Origin: Allostella vacuolata | GTDB lineage: Bacteria > Pseudomonadota > Alphaproteobacteria > ATCC43930 > Allostellaceae | Length of the DNA stretch: 64,000 bases | Direction: 5' to 3' | NCBI GenBank assembly: GCA_006739055.1 | Contig: AP019702.1 | Location: 2,445,001-2,509,000, forward strand | In this document: piece by piece, positions 51,168 to 60,884 of the stretch | Layout: the number at the start of each line of letters is the position of its first letter | How positions within the stretch are numbered: position 1 is the stretch's first letter | Notes under the pieces: model-generated | What the model saw: the letters and a program-made list of their open reading frames with translations, nothing else | What the model was told of the DNA's origin: nothing | The model's database searches: none | Translations under genes and position numbers: made by a program

Positions 51168-52017
51168 GGGCGGCGGACCAGGCCTGGCTGCCTTGCGGCG
51201 TCCGGCTGGTCCCTGCCATGCGGCCGCCCTCGACGGTGCCGGTGAACTGACGGTCGCCGGCGGTGAAGGCGATCTGGGTGCCGTTCATCCGGGCCTCGCC
51301 GATCGCCATCTCCTGGCCGCCCTGGCGCAGCGTGCCCTCCAGCATCTGGAAGCGCTGCTTCAGGCGCAGCTCGCCGTCGCCCAGCCGCCAGGTGCCCTCG
51401 GCCCTGGCCGGGACGATCCACTTGTAGGCGCGGCAGAAGTTGCTGCAATCGGCATCCGCCGACTCGATCGTCTGGTCGGCCTTCCAATCGCCCATGTCGA
51501 AGGTGTTGGATACCACCCGCGTGCCGGGCTTCATCGCCAGGATGGTCGGCCGCAGCTTCATGTTGAGCGTCGGCAGCAGGAACAGGGTGACGACGGTGGC
51601 ATCGGAGAAATCGCTCTCGAAGATGTCGGCCTGCACGAAGCTGGCGCGGTCGGCGACGCCCTCGGTCTCGGCGGCGGCGGTCGACAGCTTCACCAGGTCG
51701 GGATTGTATTCGATGCCGAGCGCGCGGACGCCGCGCCTGGCGGCCGTGATGACGGTGCGGCCGTCGCCGGAGCCGAGGTCGACCAGATAGTCGTCCGGCC
51801 GCAGCTGGGCCATGTCGAGCATGCGGTCGACCAGCGCCTGGTGGGTCGGGATCCAGACCACGTCCTTGCCCTCCTGGCCCGACTGCGGCTGGTAGGCGGG
51901 GGCGGGCTGCTGCGCCAGCGCCGGGGACATGCCGACGACGGCTGACTGGCAGAGGAGGGCCGACTGGCAGAGGAAGGCCGCGGCCGCAGCCGCGGCGATC
52001 GCTCGGGGCAGTTTCAT
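51154..52017 (-). CDS. Exported class I SAM-dependent methyltransferase-like protein
   Basis: 287 residues. An N-terminal signal (LPRAIAAAAAAAFLCQSALL ... SPALA) indicates export. The Rossmann methyltransferase fold follows: DYLVDLGSGDGRTVITAARRG (motif I, about 76-96), GIEYNPDLV, ASFVQADIFESDF, LFLLPTLNMKLRP. The last 100 residues are a separate beta-rich domain (GTWRLGDGELRLKQRFQMLEGTLRQGGQ). The signal contains a 5-residue tandem repeat (LCQSA-LCQSA). SAM is cytoplasmic, so a periplasmic methyltransferase is puzzling. Confidence 0.83.
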   Translation of the reverse strand: MKLPRAIAAAAAAAFLCQSALLCQSAVVGMSPALAQQPAPAYQPQSGQEGKDVVWIPTHQALVDRMLDMAQLRPDDYLVDLGSGDGRTVITAARRGVRALGIEYNPDLVKLSTAAAETEGVADRASFVQADIFESDFSDATVVTLFLLPTLNMKLRPTILAMKPGTRVVSNTFDMGDWKADQTIESADADCSNFCRAYKWIVPARAEGTWRLGDGELRLKQRFQMLEGTLRQGGQEMAIGEARMNGTQIAFTAGDRQFTGTVEGGRMAGTSRTPQGSQAWSAARSAP

Positions 52018-52048
52018 GGGGCAGATCTCCTTCGAGGCGGGATGGGCT

Positions 52049-53383
52049 TCACTCGGCCGGCACGGCCGCCTGGTCCCGTCGCCGGAACAGCAGGAGGGGC
52101 ACGCCGGCCGCGATCACGGCCAGGCCGATGAGCGCACCGATGCCGGTATAGGCAAGGCTGGCATGGAGCATGAGGAGGCAGGTCAGGCAGAACAGGATCG
52201 GGGTCAGCGGGTAGAAGAGGACGCGGAACGGCAGGACCCGCCCCGGCTCCTTGCGGCGCAGGATCATCAGCGACAGCCCGACCAGGAACAGGAAGGACCA
52301 GAACACCGGCGCGGTATAGTCGACCATGGCCTGGAAGCCGTTGCGGGTCGCCATGCCGAGGCCGATCAGCGCCAGCGCCACCGCCCCCTGGAGCATCAGG
52401 CCGTTGGCCGGCGTCTGCCCGCGGTCGTTCCACCGTCCCACCCGCGACAGCACGGACAGGTCGCGGGCCATGGCGTAGTAGACGCGGGCGCCGGTGAAGA
52501 TGGTGGCGTTCAGGGTCGACAGGGCGGCCGCCACGACGACCAGGCTGAAGGCGAACGCGCCGGCCTCGCTGGTGGTCGCGCGCATCAGGTCGGCCGCCAC
52601 CGCCTCGGACCGGCGCAGCCCGTCGAGGCCCAGGATCGACAGCAGGGCGGCGTTGACCAGGACGTAGAGCGCCACCAGGACCGCCGTGCCGATCAGGAGG
52701 ACGCGGCTCATGTTGCGCGGGGCGTCCTGCAGCTCCGACGACAGGTACACCGCCTCGCTCCAGCCGCCATAGGTCAGCAGCACGAAGATCATCGCCATGC
52801 CGAGGGCGGCGGCCGGCTCGGGCGGCGCGGGGGCCGCAGCCGGGCCGGGCTGGCCCAGCAGCCCGACCAGGATGATGGCCAGGACGGCGGCCAGGGTCAG
52901 CGCCGTCAACGCGTTCTGGGCAGTCCTGCTCTGGCGCGTGCCGAGCACGTTGAGGGCCGTCAGCACCACCACCGACAGGCCGGCATAGATGCCGGGACCG
53001 TGGGGACCGAGCGGCAGCACCTGCGCGGCATAGTCGCCGACGACGAAGGCGACCGCGGCGATCGCGCCGGTCTGGATCACCGTGCCCCGCGCCCAGCCGA
53101 ACAGGATGGCGACCGGCCTCCCGAGGGCGCGCGACAGGAAATGGTACTCGCCGCCGGCATGGGGATGGGCGGAGGCCAGCTCGGCATAGCAGAGTGCCCC
53201 GATCAGCGTGACGAAGCCGCCCGCGACCCAGGCGCCGATGAAGGCCAGCTCGCTGTCGACGTTGGCGGCGACGAGCGGCGGCGTCTTGAAGATGCCGATG
53301 CCGACGACGATGCCGACCATGATGGCCACGCCGTCGGCCACGCTCAGGATGGACCGCCGCCTGGGTCCGCCTTTTGCCGCCAT
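52049..53383 (-). CDS. APC-family amino acid permease
   Basis: 444 residues from ATG 53383, about 12 helices. Helix 1 holds the unwound GIVVGIGIFKTPP substrate motif of APC/LAT-type transporters; WVAGGFVTLIGALCYAELASAHPHAGGEYHFLSRALG follows. Resembles serine/threonine exchangers or YfnA-type permeases; substrate not assignable. An upstream ATG at 53440 would add a basic tail. Confidence 0.88.
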   Translation of the reverse strand: MAAKGGPRRRSILSVADGVAIMVGIVVGIGIFKTPPLVAANVDSELAFIGAWVAGGFVTLIGALCYAELASAHPHAGGEYHFLSRALGRPVAILFGWARGTVIQTGAIAAVAFVVGDYAAQVLPLGPHGPGIYAGLSVVVLTALNVLGTRQSRTAQNALTALTLAAVLAIILVGLLGQPGPAAAPAPPEPAAALGMAMIFVLLTYGGWSEAVYLSSELQDAPRNMSRVLLIGTAVLVALYVLVNAALLSILGLDGLRRSEAVAADLMRATTSEAGAFAFSLVVVAAALSTLNATIFTGARVYYAMARDLSVLSRVGRWNDRGQTPANGLMLQGAVALALIGLGMATRNGFQAMVDYTAPVFWSFLFLVGLSLMILRRKEPGRVLPFRVLFYPLTPILFCLTCLLMLHASLAYTGIGALIGLAVIAAGVPLLLFRRRDQAAVPAE

Positions 53384-53583
53384 CGACACAGGTCCCCTTG
53401 GCTTCCCCCGGCACCCGCGGGGGTCCAGGAAGCGTCCCATGGCGGAAGTCGGTTCCCGCATCACGAGGCCGCCGGCCCGGTTTCCATGACGCCGGACGGC
53501 CTGCCGGCCCGGCTCCCGGAATCAGGAAATAGAGCGGCCGGCCGCAGGTTCCATAGGGCCGGGTGCGGGGCGCGGAAGAGCGG

Positions 53584-54981
53584 TTATTTCGCCGTCGAGC
53601 GGCCGTTGGCGACGGCGGCGAAGCGCAGCGTCACGCGCAGCCCGGGGGCATTGTCCTCCAGCAGCAGGTCCGCGCCGTGCATCCGGGCGACCGCCTGGAC
53701 CAGGCTGAGGCCGAGGCCGTTGCCGGGGGTCGAGCGGCTCTGCTCCAGGCGCACGAAGCGCGCCAGCACGGCCTCGCGGGATTCGGCCGGGATGCCGGGG
53801 CCGGTGTCGGCGACCGTGATCTCGGCCCCCTTGGCCGTCTCGGCGGTGCGCACGGTGACGCTGCCGCCCGAGGGCGTGTACTTGATGGCGTTGTCGAGCA
53901 GGTTGGCGACCGCCTGCGACAGCAGGTGGTGGTCGGCCCGGGCGACGGCCCGGCCCGCATGCTCGACCGAGAGGGCGAGCCCCTTCTCCTCGGCCAGCGG
54001 CTCGTACAGCTCGGCGATCTGGTCGACCAGCGGCGGCAGCTCGGTGCGGGCCATCGACTCGGTCTTGGCGCCGGACTCCGCCTCGGCGATCGACAGCATC
54101 GCGTTGAAGGTGGCGATGATGCGGTCGGCCTCGTCGATCGTCTCCTGGATCGCCTCGCGGTACCGCGCCTCGTCGGGCTTCTCGATCAGCGTCACCTCGA
54201 GGCGCGCGCGCAGGCGGTTGAGGGGGGTGCGCATGTCGTGGGCGACGTTGGCCGTCACCTGGCGCATGCCCGACATCAGCCGTTCGATCTGGTCGAGCAT
54301 CGCGTTGAGGTTCAAGGCGAGCTGGTCGAACTCGTCCCCCTTGCCGGTCACCGGCACCCGCTGCTGCAGGTCGCCCGCGCGGATGCCGCTGCTGGTGCGG
54401 TTGATGGCGTCGACGCGCCGCATCAGGTGCCGGCTGACCCAGTAGCCGCCGGCCAGCCCGAAGGCCAGCGTCAGGGCCAGCGACCAGGCGATCGCCCCCA
54501 GCACGCGCTCGCGGAACTCGCTGCGCTCCTTCATGTCGCGGCCGACCAGCAGGCGGAAGCCGTTCGGCAGGTCGAAGGCCATGGCCATGGTCTGGCGGGC
54601 CTCCTGGCGGTCGCCGACGCGGACCTTGAGCGGGAACTCCACCAGGCCGCGCCGGTCGCGCAGCTCGGGCGGCCAGGCCGACAGGTTGCCCGTCACCCGC
54701 TCGAAGCGCGGGCCCGCCACCAGGTAGCGCATGTCGTCGGCGCGGTCGCCCTTCGAGCGCTCCTCGATGACCCGGACCAGGCCGACCACGCCCCATTGCC
54801 GGTACTGCTCGCGCAGCCCGGTCAGCTCGGCCTCGATGATCTGCTCGCTTTCCCGGTCGATCGCGCCGGACGTCGCCCAATAGATGAAGCCCAGCAGGGT
54901 CGCCGACGACGCGACGAAGATCGCGAGATAGGCGAGCGCCAGCCGGAAGGTGGTGGTGCGGAGGGCGTTACGCGGGCTCAC
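53584..54981 (-). CDS. Sensor histidine kinase (HAMP, HisKA, HATPase)
   Basis: 465 residues. Helix 1 (LALAYLAIFVASSATLLGFIYWA), a periplasmic domain to about residue 160, helix 2 (WSLALTLAFGLAGGYWV), HAMP, HisKA with phospho-His in NVAHDMRTPLNRLRA (about 247) and HATPase_c (NLLDNAIKY, DTGPGIP, GNGLGLSLV). Its start overlaps the response regulator by 14 bp. It forms a two-component pair downstream of a DegP-type protease, suggesting envelope-stress sensing. Confidence 0.93.
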   Translation of the reverse strand: MSPRNALRTTTFRLALAYLAIFVASSATLLGFIYWATSGAIDRESEQIIEAELTGLREQYRQWGVVGLVRVIEERSKGDRADDMRYLVAGPRFERVTGNLSAWPPELRDRRGLVEFPLKVRVGDRQEARQTMAMAFDLPNGFRLLVGRDMKERSEFRERVLGAIAWSLALTLAFGLAGGYWVSRHLMRRVDAINRTSSGIRAGDLQQRVPVTGKGDEFDQLALNLNAMLDQIERLMSGMRQVTANVAHDMRTPLNRLRARLEVTLIEKPDEARYREAIQETIDEADRIIATFNAMLSIAEAESGAKTESMARTELPPLVDQIAELYEPLAEEKGLALSVEHAGRAVARADHHLLSQAVANLLDNAIKYTPSGGSVTVRTAETAKGAEITVADTGPGIPAESREAVLARFVRLEQSRSTPGNGLGLSLVQAVARMHGADLLLEDNAPGLRVTLRFAAVANGRSTAK

Positions 54982-55645
54982 GCAGGCAGTATCCGGCGCC
55001 GCGCACCGTGTGCAGCAGGGGCTTGTCGAACCCCCGGTCGATCTTCTGGCGCAGCCGGCTCACATGCACGTCGATGACGTTGGTCTGCGGGTCGAAGTGA
55101 TAGTCCCAGACCTTCTCGAGCAGCATGGTCCGCGTCACCACCTGGCCGGCATGGCGCATCAGGCATTCGAGCAGGCGGAACTCGCGCGGCAGCAGGTCGA
55201 TGGCCTGGCCGCGGCGGCGCACCGCGCGGCCGAGCAGGTCCATCTCCAGGTCGCCCACGGCGAGGCGCGTGGTCGGCTGGCCGGTATGGCCGCGGCGCAG
55301 CACCGCCTCCAGCCGGGCCAGCAGTTCCGCGAAGGCGTAGGGCTTGGCCAGGTAGTCGTCGCCGCCGGCCTTCAGCCCCTTCACCCGGTCGTCGACCTCG
55401 CCCATTGCCGACAGGATCAGCACCGGCATGTTCCGGCCCTGCTGCCGCAGCGTCTCGACGATCGTCAGTCCGTCCATGCCGGGAAGCATGCGGTCGACGA
55501 CCAGCGCGTCGTAGGGCTGGGTGGAGGCCAGGAACAGGCCGTCCGGGCCGGTCGCCGCATGGTCGACGACGTAGCCCGACTCCTCCAGTCCCTTGACCAG
55601 ATAGGCAGCCGCTTCGCGGTCGTCCTCGATGACCAGGATCTTCAT
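54968..55645 (-). CDS. OmpR-family response regulator
   Basis: 225 residues from ATG 55645 (MKILVIEDD start; an in-frame ATG at 55690 would add 15). REC domain with EDD, phospho-acceptor in LVVDRMLPGMDG (Asp about 51) and Lys in YLAKPYAF; winged-helix DNA-binding domain with LLPREFRLLECLMRHAGQVVTRTMLLEKVWDY and VIDVHVSRLRQKID. Cognate to the overlapping kinase. Confidence 0.95.
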   Translation of the reverse strand: MKILVIEDDREAAAYLVKGLEESGYVVDHAATGPDGLFLASTQPYDALVVDRMLPGMDGLTIVETLRQQGRNMPVLILSAMGEVDDRVKGLKAGGDDYLAKPYAFAELLARLEAVLRRGHTGQPTTRLAVGDLEMDLLGRAVRRRGQAIDLLPREFRLLECLMRHAGQVVTRTMLLEKVWDYHFDPQTNVIDVHVSRLRQKIDRGFDKPLLHTVRGAGYCLREPA

Positions 55646-55762
55646 GCCCAGGCTGGGGTTGGTGCGGGTGGCAGTGGCGGTGGCGACCATAGCGCAGTTC
55701 CCCGTCTTTCTCTGATTCCAAACTGTTGCGGCTGCCAGGCCGGCCCGGATGGGGCTGCCCGG

Positions 55763-55966
55763 TCAGCCGGCGGAATGCGGCCGGTCGGGCGCGTCCCGGA
55801 CCTCGCTGGCGACGCCCTCGATCAACGGGCCGCGGGCGAGCTCGCGCTCGGGTCGGCGGAACATCCGGCCGAACACGGCGAGCGTCGCGAAGACGAAGAT
55901 CATCGAGATGGCGAACAGGGACGCGATCACGATGAGCGGCATCAGGTGGCGGAGGAGAAGGGGCAT
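55763..55966 (-). CDS. Small single-pass membrane protein
   Basis: 67 residues from ATG 55966. One long helix (LIVIASLFAISMIFVFATLAVFG) followed by a basic/acidic cytoplasmic tail (RMFRRPERELARGPLIEG). No family recognised. It lies between degP and the response regulator on the same strand and could be part of that unit. Confidence 0.55.
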   Translation of the reverse strand: MPLLLRHLMPLIVIASLFAISMIFVFATLAVFGRMFRRPERELARGPLIEGVASEVRDAPDRPHSAG

Positions 55967-56095
55967 CGAAGGACCTGCGAGCACAGGGGGGGTGCGCCGG
56001 GCCGGCTGGCCGGCGGGATGGAAGCGGCCGGCACCCGCCCCCGGGGGAAGGGGCGGGTGCCGGCGTCGCCGCTACTGCCGATCAGGATGGGCCGA

Positions 56096-57634
56096 TCAGG
56101 CCTGGCCGAGCGGCAAGGCGACGAAGCGTTCGGTACCCTGCCGGTTCAGCAGCAGCAGGATGCTCTTGCGGCGCTCGCCCTGGGCGGCGGTGACGCGCTC
56201 GGCCACCTCGTCCGGGTTGGTGACGCTGCGGCCGCCGATCTTGACGATCACGTCGCCTGCCCGGATGCCCTTGTCGGCCGCCGCGCTGTCCGGCGACACC
56301 GAGGCGACGAGCACGCCCTTGACCGAGGCCGGGATGCCGTGCTCGCGCCGGGCGTCCCGGTCGATCGGGGCGAGCGCCAGGCCGAGCTTGCCGGACTGCT
56401 CGTCGGCCGGCTCGTTGTCGGCTGCCGCCGCCTTGTCGGCCTCGAGCTTGGCGATGCTGGCGGTCAGGCGGGTCTCCCGTCCGTCGCGCCACACCAGCAC
56501 CTCGGCCCGGCTGCCGGCCGCGGTCGCCGCCACCGCCTGGGTCAGGTCGCGCACCCGGTCGACGGTCCGGCCGTTGAAGCCGACGATCACGTCGCCCTGG
56601 CGGACGCCGGCGCGGATGGCCGGGCTGTCGCCCTGCACGCTCGTCACCAGGGCGCCGCGCGGCCGGTCGAGGTTGACGCTGTCGGCGATGTCCGGGGTCA
56701 CCGGCTGGATCTGCACGCCGAGCCAGCCGCGCTCGACCCGGCCCGTCGCCTTCAGCTGGTCGATGACCGGCTTGGCCAGGTTGGACGGGACCGCGAAGCC
56801 GATCCCGACGCTGCCGCCGTTGGGCGAGTAGATGGCCGTGTTGATGCCGATCACCTCGCCCGCCAGGTTGAAGGTCGGCCCGCCGGAATTGCCGCGGTTG
56901 ATGGAGGCGTCGATCTGCAGGTAGTCGTCGAAGGGGCCGGACTGCAGGTCGCGGCCGCGCGCCGACAGCACGCCCACCGTCACCGTGCCGCCGAGGCCGA
57001 AGGGGTTGCCGACCGCGACCACCCATTCGCCGACCCGGGCCCGGGAGGAATCGCCGAAGGCGACGTAGGGCAGGGGCCGGCCGGCATCGACCTTGAGCAC
57101 CGCCAGGTCGGTCTTGGGGTCACGGCCGACCAGCTTGGCCTTCAGCTCGGTGCCGTCCTGCATCGTGACGGTGATCTCGTCGGCGTCCTCGATGACGTGG
57201 TTGTTGGTGACGATGAAGCCCGACGCGTCGACGACGAAGCCGGAGCCTGCGGCCCGCGCCCGGCGCGGCGGCGCGCCCGGACCCTGGCCCTGGCGGCCGG
57301 GGCCCTGCTCGAAGTAGCGGCGGAAGAACTCGTTGAAGGGCGACCCCTCGGGGAACTGCGGCAGCCCCATCTCGGGCCCGCTGCGGCGCATGGCGCGCTC
57401 GGTCGAGACGTTGACGACGGCCGGGGACACCCGGTCGGACAGGTCGGCGAAGTTCGGCAGCATCGCCGCCAGCCCGGCCGGGGCCGTGACCGGGGCCGGC
57501 GTCTGCGCGGTCGCGAAGGGAATGATGGTGGCGGCGCCGGCCGCGGCCAGGGCGACGGCGAAGGCCGGGGCGGCGGCGGCGCGGGAGAGGCGGCGCAGGG
57601 TCTGTCCGCGCGACAGCGGAACGATCGAGGACAT
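56096..57634 (-). CDS. degP: Do/DegP-family periplasmic serine protease
   Basis: 512 residues with a signal region (residues 1-44, ending ATAQ). Trypsin-like domain with catalytic triad: His in VTNNHVIEDA (about 143), Asp in KTDLAVLKVD (about 173) and Ser in RGNSGGPTF (about 248). Two PDZ domains follow (about 300-390 and 415-505; GDVIVGFNGRTV and GDVIVKIGGRSV). It degrades or holds misfolded envelope proteins. The gene precedes a small membrane protein and a two-component pair on the same strand. Confidence 0.94.
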   Translation of the reverse strand: MSSIVPLSRGQTLRRLSRAAAAPAFAVALAAAGAATIIPFATAQTPAPVTAPAGLAAMLPNFADLSDRVSPAVVNVSTERAMRRSGPEMGLPQFPEGSPFNEFFRRYFEQGPGRQGQGPGAPPRRARAAGSGFVVDASGFIVTNNHVIEDADEITVTMQDGTELKAKLVGRDPKTDLAVLKVDAGRPLPYVAFGDSSRARVGEWVVAVGNPFGLGGTVTVGVLSARGRDLQSGPFDDYLQIDASINRGNSGGPTFNLAGEVIGINTAIYSPNGGSVGIGFAVPSNLAKPVIDQLKATGRVERGWLGVQIQPVTPDIADSVNLDRPRGALVTSVQGDSPAIRAGVRQGDVIVGFNGRTVDRVRDLTQAVAATAAGSRAEVLVWRDGRETRLTASIAKLEADKAAAADNEPADEQSGKLGLALAPIDRDARREHGIPASVKGVLVASVSPDSAAADKGIRAGDVIVKIGGRSVTNPDEVAERVTAAQGERRKSILLLLNRQGTERFVALPLGQA

Positions 57635-57780
57635 GCTGGTTAACCTCCGGTTGCCGAAAGCTCTATCGGTGACGGGGAATGTGGGCCCCGCCGGCTTTCA
57701 GCGTGCTTAAGGGCGGGTTAATTCGCTGTCATCCGGCATGGCATTGGCGGGGCGGCCGAACCCTGCTACCGAATCGGCCC

Positions 57781-58575
57781 ATGGAACCTTCCGTCCTGCT
57801 GTCCGTCGCCGACGCCGTGGCCGAGGTGACGCTGAACCGACCGTCCGTCCTCAATGCCCTCGACGAGGCCATGGCGGCCACCCTGGTCGATGTCCTGGAC
57901 CGGGTCGAGCATGATCCGGCCGTGCGCGTGGTCGTCCTCAAGGGGGCCGGCGCCGGCTTCATGGCGGGCGGCGACGTCAAGCTGTTCGCCGGCATGGCGG
58001 GTCGGCCCGCGGAAGAGCGCCGGCGGCGGCTGAACGCGCTGATCCATGCCTTCCATCCGGCGATCGTCGCGCTGCGGCGGATGCCGCAGCCGGTCGTCGC
58101 CTCGGTCCATGGCGTCGCCGCCGGGGCGGGGATGAGCCTGATGGCGGCGGCCGACCTGGCGATCGCGGCCGCCTCCACCAGCTTCACGCTCGCCTATGCC
58201 CGGATCGGCGTCAGCCCGGACGGGGGCTCGACCTATTTCCTGCCGCGCCTCGTCGGCCAGCGTCGGGCGATGGAGCTGGCCTTGCTGCCCGACCGCTTCG
58301 ACGCCGCCCGCGCCGAGGCGATCGGCCTCGTCAACCGGGTCGTGCCCGACGAGCGGCTGGCCGAGGAGACGCGGGCGATCGCCCTGCGCCTGGCGGCCGG
58401 CCCGCGCGGCGCCTTCGCCAACACCAAGCGCCTGATGCACCAGTCGCTCGACACCGGCTTTGAGGCGCAGCTGCTGGCGGAGCAGGAGAGCTTCGCCAGC
58501 CTGTCGGCGACGGACGACTTCGCCGAGGGCGTCACCGCCTTCGCCGAGAAGCGCCCGCCGCGGTTCCGGCCGTGA
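57781..58575 (+). CDS. Enoyl-CoA hydratase/isomerase family protein
   Basis: 264 residues of the crotonase fold. Oxyanion-hole elements: GAGFMAGGDVKLF (about 56-68) and HGVAAGAGMSLMAAADL (about 108-124); the glutamate seen at the second catalytic position of hydratases is replaced in the GVSPDGGSTYFLPRLVG segment by Asp/Gly, as in many isomerase-like members. Beta-oxidation or aromatic degradation role likely; substrate unknown. Divergent from degP. Confidence 0.9.
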   Translation: MEPSVLLSVADAVAEVTLNRPSVLNALDEAMAATLVDVLDRVEHDPAVRVVVLKGAGAGFMAGGDVKLFAGMAGRPAEERRRRLNALIHAFHPAIVALRRMPQPVVASVHGVAAGAGMSLMAAADLAIAAASTSFTLAYARIGVSPDGGSTYFLPRLVGQRRAMELALLPDRFDAARAEAIGLVNRVVPDERLAEETRAIALRLAAGPRGAFANTKRLMHQSLDTGFEAQLLAEQESFASLSATDDFAEGVTAFAEKRPPRFRP

Positions 58576-58585
58576 CGGGGGAATC

Positions 58586-60073
58586 CTAAACCTTGGTGCG
58601 CACCCGGGAGACCGCGTCCTTCCATCCGGCATAGCGGCGCTCGCGCTCCGGCTCGGCCATGGTGGGCGCATAGCGGCGGTCGAGGCGCCAGAAGCGGTCG
58701 AGTGCGTCCAGGCCGGGGATCAGCCCGGCGGTGATGCCGGCGAGTGCCGCGGCACCCAGCGCCGTCGTCTCGGTGACGACCGGCCGCTCGACCGGCACCG
58801 CCAGGGTATCGGCCAGGAACTGCATGGCCCAGTCGTTGACGGTCATGCCGCCGTCGACGCGCAGGTTGGTCGGCGGGGCGGCGCCGTCGGCGGTCATCGC
58901 CTCCAGCAGGTCGCGGGTCTGGAAGCACACCGCCTCCAGCGCGGCGCGGACGATGTCGGCGATGCCGGTGTCGCGGGTGAGGCCGAGGATGGCGCCGCGC
59001 GCGTCGGCGTCCCAGTAGGGCGCGCCCAGGCCGGTGAAGGCCGGCACCAGGTAGACGCTGCGGTCGGCGGCGGCCGCCTGGGCCAGCTGGTCGGTCTGGC
59101 CGGCGCTGGCGATCAGGCGCAGCCCGTCGCGCAGCCACTGCACGGTGGCGCCGGCGACGAAGATGCTGCCCTCCAGCGCATAGGTGGCCCGGCCGTCCAT
59201 GCGGTAGGCGATGGTGGTGAGCAGCCGGTTGCTGGACGCGACCGGCCGGTCGCCGGTGTTGAGCAGCATGAAGCAGCCCGTGCCGTAGGTGCTCTTGATC
59301 ATGCCGGGCCGGACGCAGGCCTGGCCGATCGTCGCCGCCTGCTGGTCGCCGGCGATGCCGCGCACGGCGATCGCCCCGCCGAACAGGGTGGGGTCGGTGG
59401 TGCCGAACTCGGCCGCGCAGTCGCGCACCTCCGGCAGCACGGCGCGCGGCACCCCGAACAGGGCCAGCAGGTCGTCGTCCCATTGCTGGCGGTGGATGTC
59501 GAACAGCATGGTGCGGGCGGCGTTGGTGGCGTCGGTCGCGTGCACCCGTCCGCCGGTCAGCCGCCACAGCAGGAACGAATCGACCGTGCCGAAGGCGATC
59601 TCGCCGCGCTCGGCCCGCTGCCGCAGGCCGTCGTCCCGGTCGAGCAGCCAGGCGATCTTGGTGGCCGAGAAATAGGGGTCGAGCAGCAGCCCGGTGCGGG
59701 CCTGGATCATCGGCTCGGCCCCGTCCGCGGCCAGGGCCGCGCAGCGCTCGGCGGTGCGGCGGTCCTGCCAGACGATGGCCGGGGCGACCGGCCGCCCGGT
59801 GGCGCGGTCCCACAGCACGGCCGTCTCGCGCTGGTTGGTGATGCCGATGCCGGCGATGTCGCGGGCGGTGAGGCCGGCGCGGTCGAGCGCGTCCCAGCTG
59901 ACCGACAGCGTCGACCGCCAGATCTCCTCGGCATCGTGCTCGACCCAGCCGGCGGCGGGATAATGCTGCGTCAGGTCCTCCTGGGCGCGCGCGCGCTCGT
60001 GGCCCTGGGCGTCGAAGACGATCGCGCGGGTGCTCGAGGTGCCCTGGTCGATGGCCAGGATATGGTCGCTCAT
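58586..60073 (-). CDS. glpK: Glycerol kinase
   Basis: 495 residues, full-length FGGY kinase that phosphorylates glycerol. N-terminal [15 protein letters not shown] (phosphate loop), [43 protein letters not shown] and [16 protein letters not shown] are diagnostic. Stop is 10 bp from the convergent enoyl-CoA hydratase stop. Confidence 0.96.
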   Translation of the reverse strand: MSDHILAIDQGTSSTRAIVFDAQGHERARAQEDLTQHYPAAGWVEHDAEEIWRSTLSVSWDALDRAGLTARDIAGIGITNQRETAVLWDRATGRPVAPAIVWQDRRTAERCAALAADGAEPMIQARTGLLLDPYFSATKIAWLLDRDDGLRQRAERGEIAFGTVDSFLLWRLTGGRVHATDATNAARTMLFDIHRQQWDDDLLALFGVPRAVLPEVRDCAAEFGTTDPTLFGGAIAVRGIAGDQQAATIGQACVRPGMIKSTYGTGCFMLLNTGDRPVASSNRLLTTIAYRMDGRATYALEGSIFVAGATVQWLRDGLRLIASAGQTDQLAQAAAADRSVYLVPAFTGLGAPYWDADARGAILGLTRDTGIADIVRAALEAVCFQTRDLLEAMTADGAAPPTNLRVDGGMTVNDWAMQFLADTLAVPVERPVVTETTALGAAALAGITAGLIPGLDALDRFWRLDRRYAPTMAEPERERRYAGWKDAVSRVRTKV

Positions 60074-60222
60074 CGTATCGTTCCCTCCGCGCCCGGGTTG
60101 CGGGCGGATCCTGGCTGCGCCGGCAGCGGCAGGTCAACTGCCGGGCTGCGCTGCCGGTCGCGGGTCGGAACGCAATCGGCTATGGTGCGTTGGCGACCGG
60201 AATAACGAACTGGAGAAGGCCG

Positions 60223-60690
60223 ATGCGGCGAACCATGATGCAAGCAACCCTGATCGCCGGGTCGCTGGCGCTCGGACTGGGTTGGGCAGGCGCTGCCTCG
60301 GCCCAGCAGGTGATCGTCGATCCGCAGCAGATCGCCCAATGCCTGTGCCTGGAGCAGACGCTGGCCCAGCGGGGCAGCGAGATGAATGCCCGCCGCGCCG
60401 CCTATGACCAGCGCACGGCCGAACTCGACCAGCTCGACCAGCGGATCGCCCGCGATCGCAGCATGGTCAACGAGGGCGACCCGGTGCAGGTCGCGCGCTT
60501 CCGCGACATGATCGACCAGCGCGACCGGATCGCGGCCGACCTGGATCGCGGCATCATCGGCGACCTGCAGGTCGCGGTCGGCCGCTACAACGAGACCGTC
60601 GCCCAGCATCGCGGCCTGTGCGGCAACCGGTTCTACGAGCAGAACATCCTCGAGCGGGTCCGCATGACGCTGGTCTGCCCGCGCGGTTGA
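60223..60690 (+). CDS. Secreted coiled-coil-like protein of unknown function
   Basis: 155 residues from ATG 60223 (ribosome site GGAGAAGG). Signal peptide ATLIAGSLALGLGWAGAASA. The mature part is helical and rich in Gln, Asp and Arg heptads (RAAYDQRTAELDQLDQRIARDR), with cysteines near both ends (QCLCLEQ, GLCGNRF, LVCPRG) that could form disulfides. No known family recognised. Divergent from glpK. Confidence 0.75.
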   Translation: MRRTMMQATLIAGSLALGLGWAGAASAQQVIVDPQQIAQCLCLEQTLAQRGSEMNARRAAYDQRTAELDQLDQRIARDRSMVNEGDPVQVARFRDMIDQRDRIAADLDRGIIGDLQVAVGRYNETVAQHRGLCGNRFYEQNILERVRMTLVCPRG

Positions 60691-60728
60691 CCGGCCTTTC
60701 GTCTCAACAGAACGCGGCGCTGCCCATC

Positions 60729-60841
60729 GGTCGCAGCGTCTCTCGACCCCGCTCGGGATGAGGCGCTTCTTCATTGGCAGAAGCGCTCGTGGAGCAAAGG
60801 AAATCTCCTCACCCCGAGCGAAGTCGAGGGGCGCTCCGGCC
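60729..60841. repeat. Long imperfect inverted repeat (REP/BIME-like), copy 2
   Basis: Arms 60729-60771 and 60798-60841 are imperfect complements with the core CTCGACCCCGCTCGGGATGA and its return GCGAAGTCGAGGGGC. Its left arm and flank (CCATCGGTCGCAGCGTC) match copy 1 at 3089-3202. It lies between two convergent genes and may end transcripts from both. Confidence 0.85.
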
Positions 60842-60884
60842 GGTGGCCAGCGCCGGGCCCGACCCTGGCTACCGGACCCCCTGG

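Noticed and set aside
57781-58575. Assigning a specific enoyl-CoA hydratase such as paaF or fadB
   Set aside because: Crotonase fold is clear but the second catalytic glutamate position is altered and there is no pathway context.
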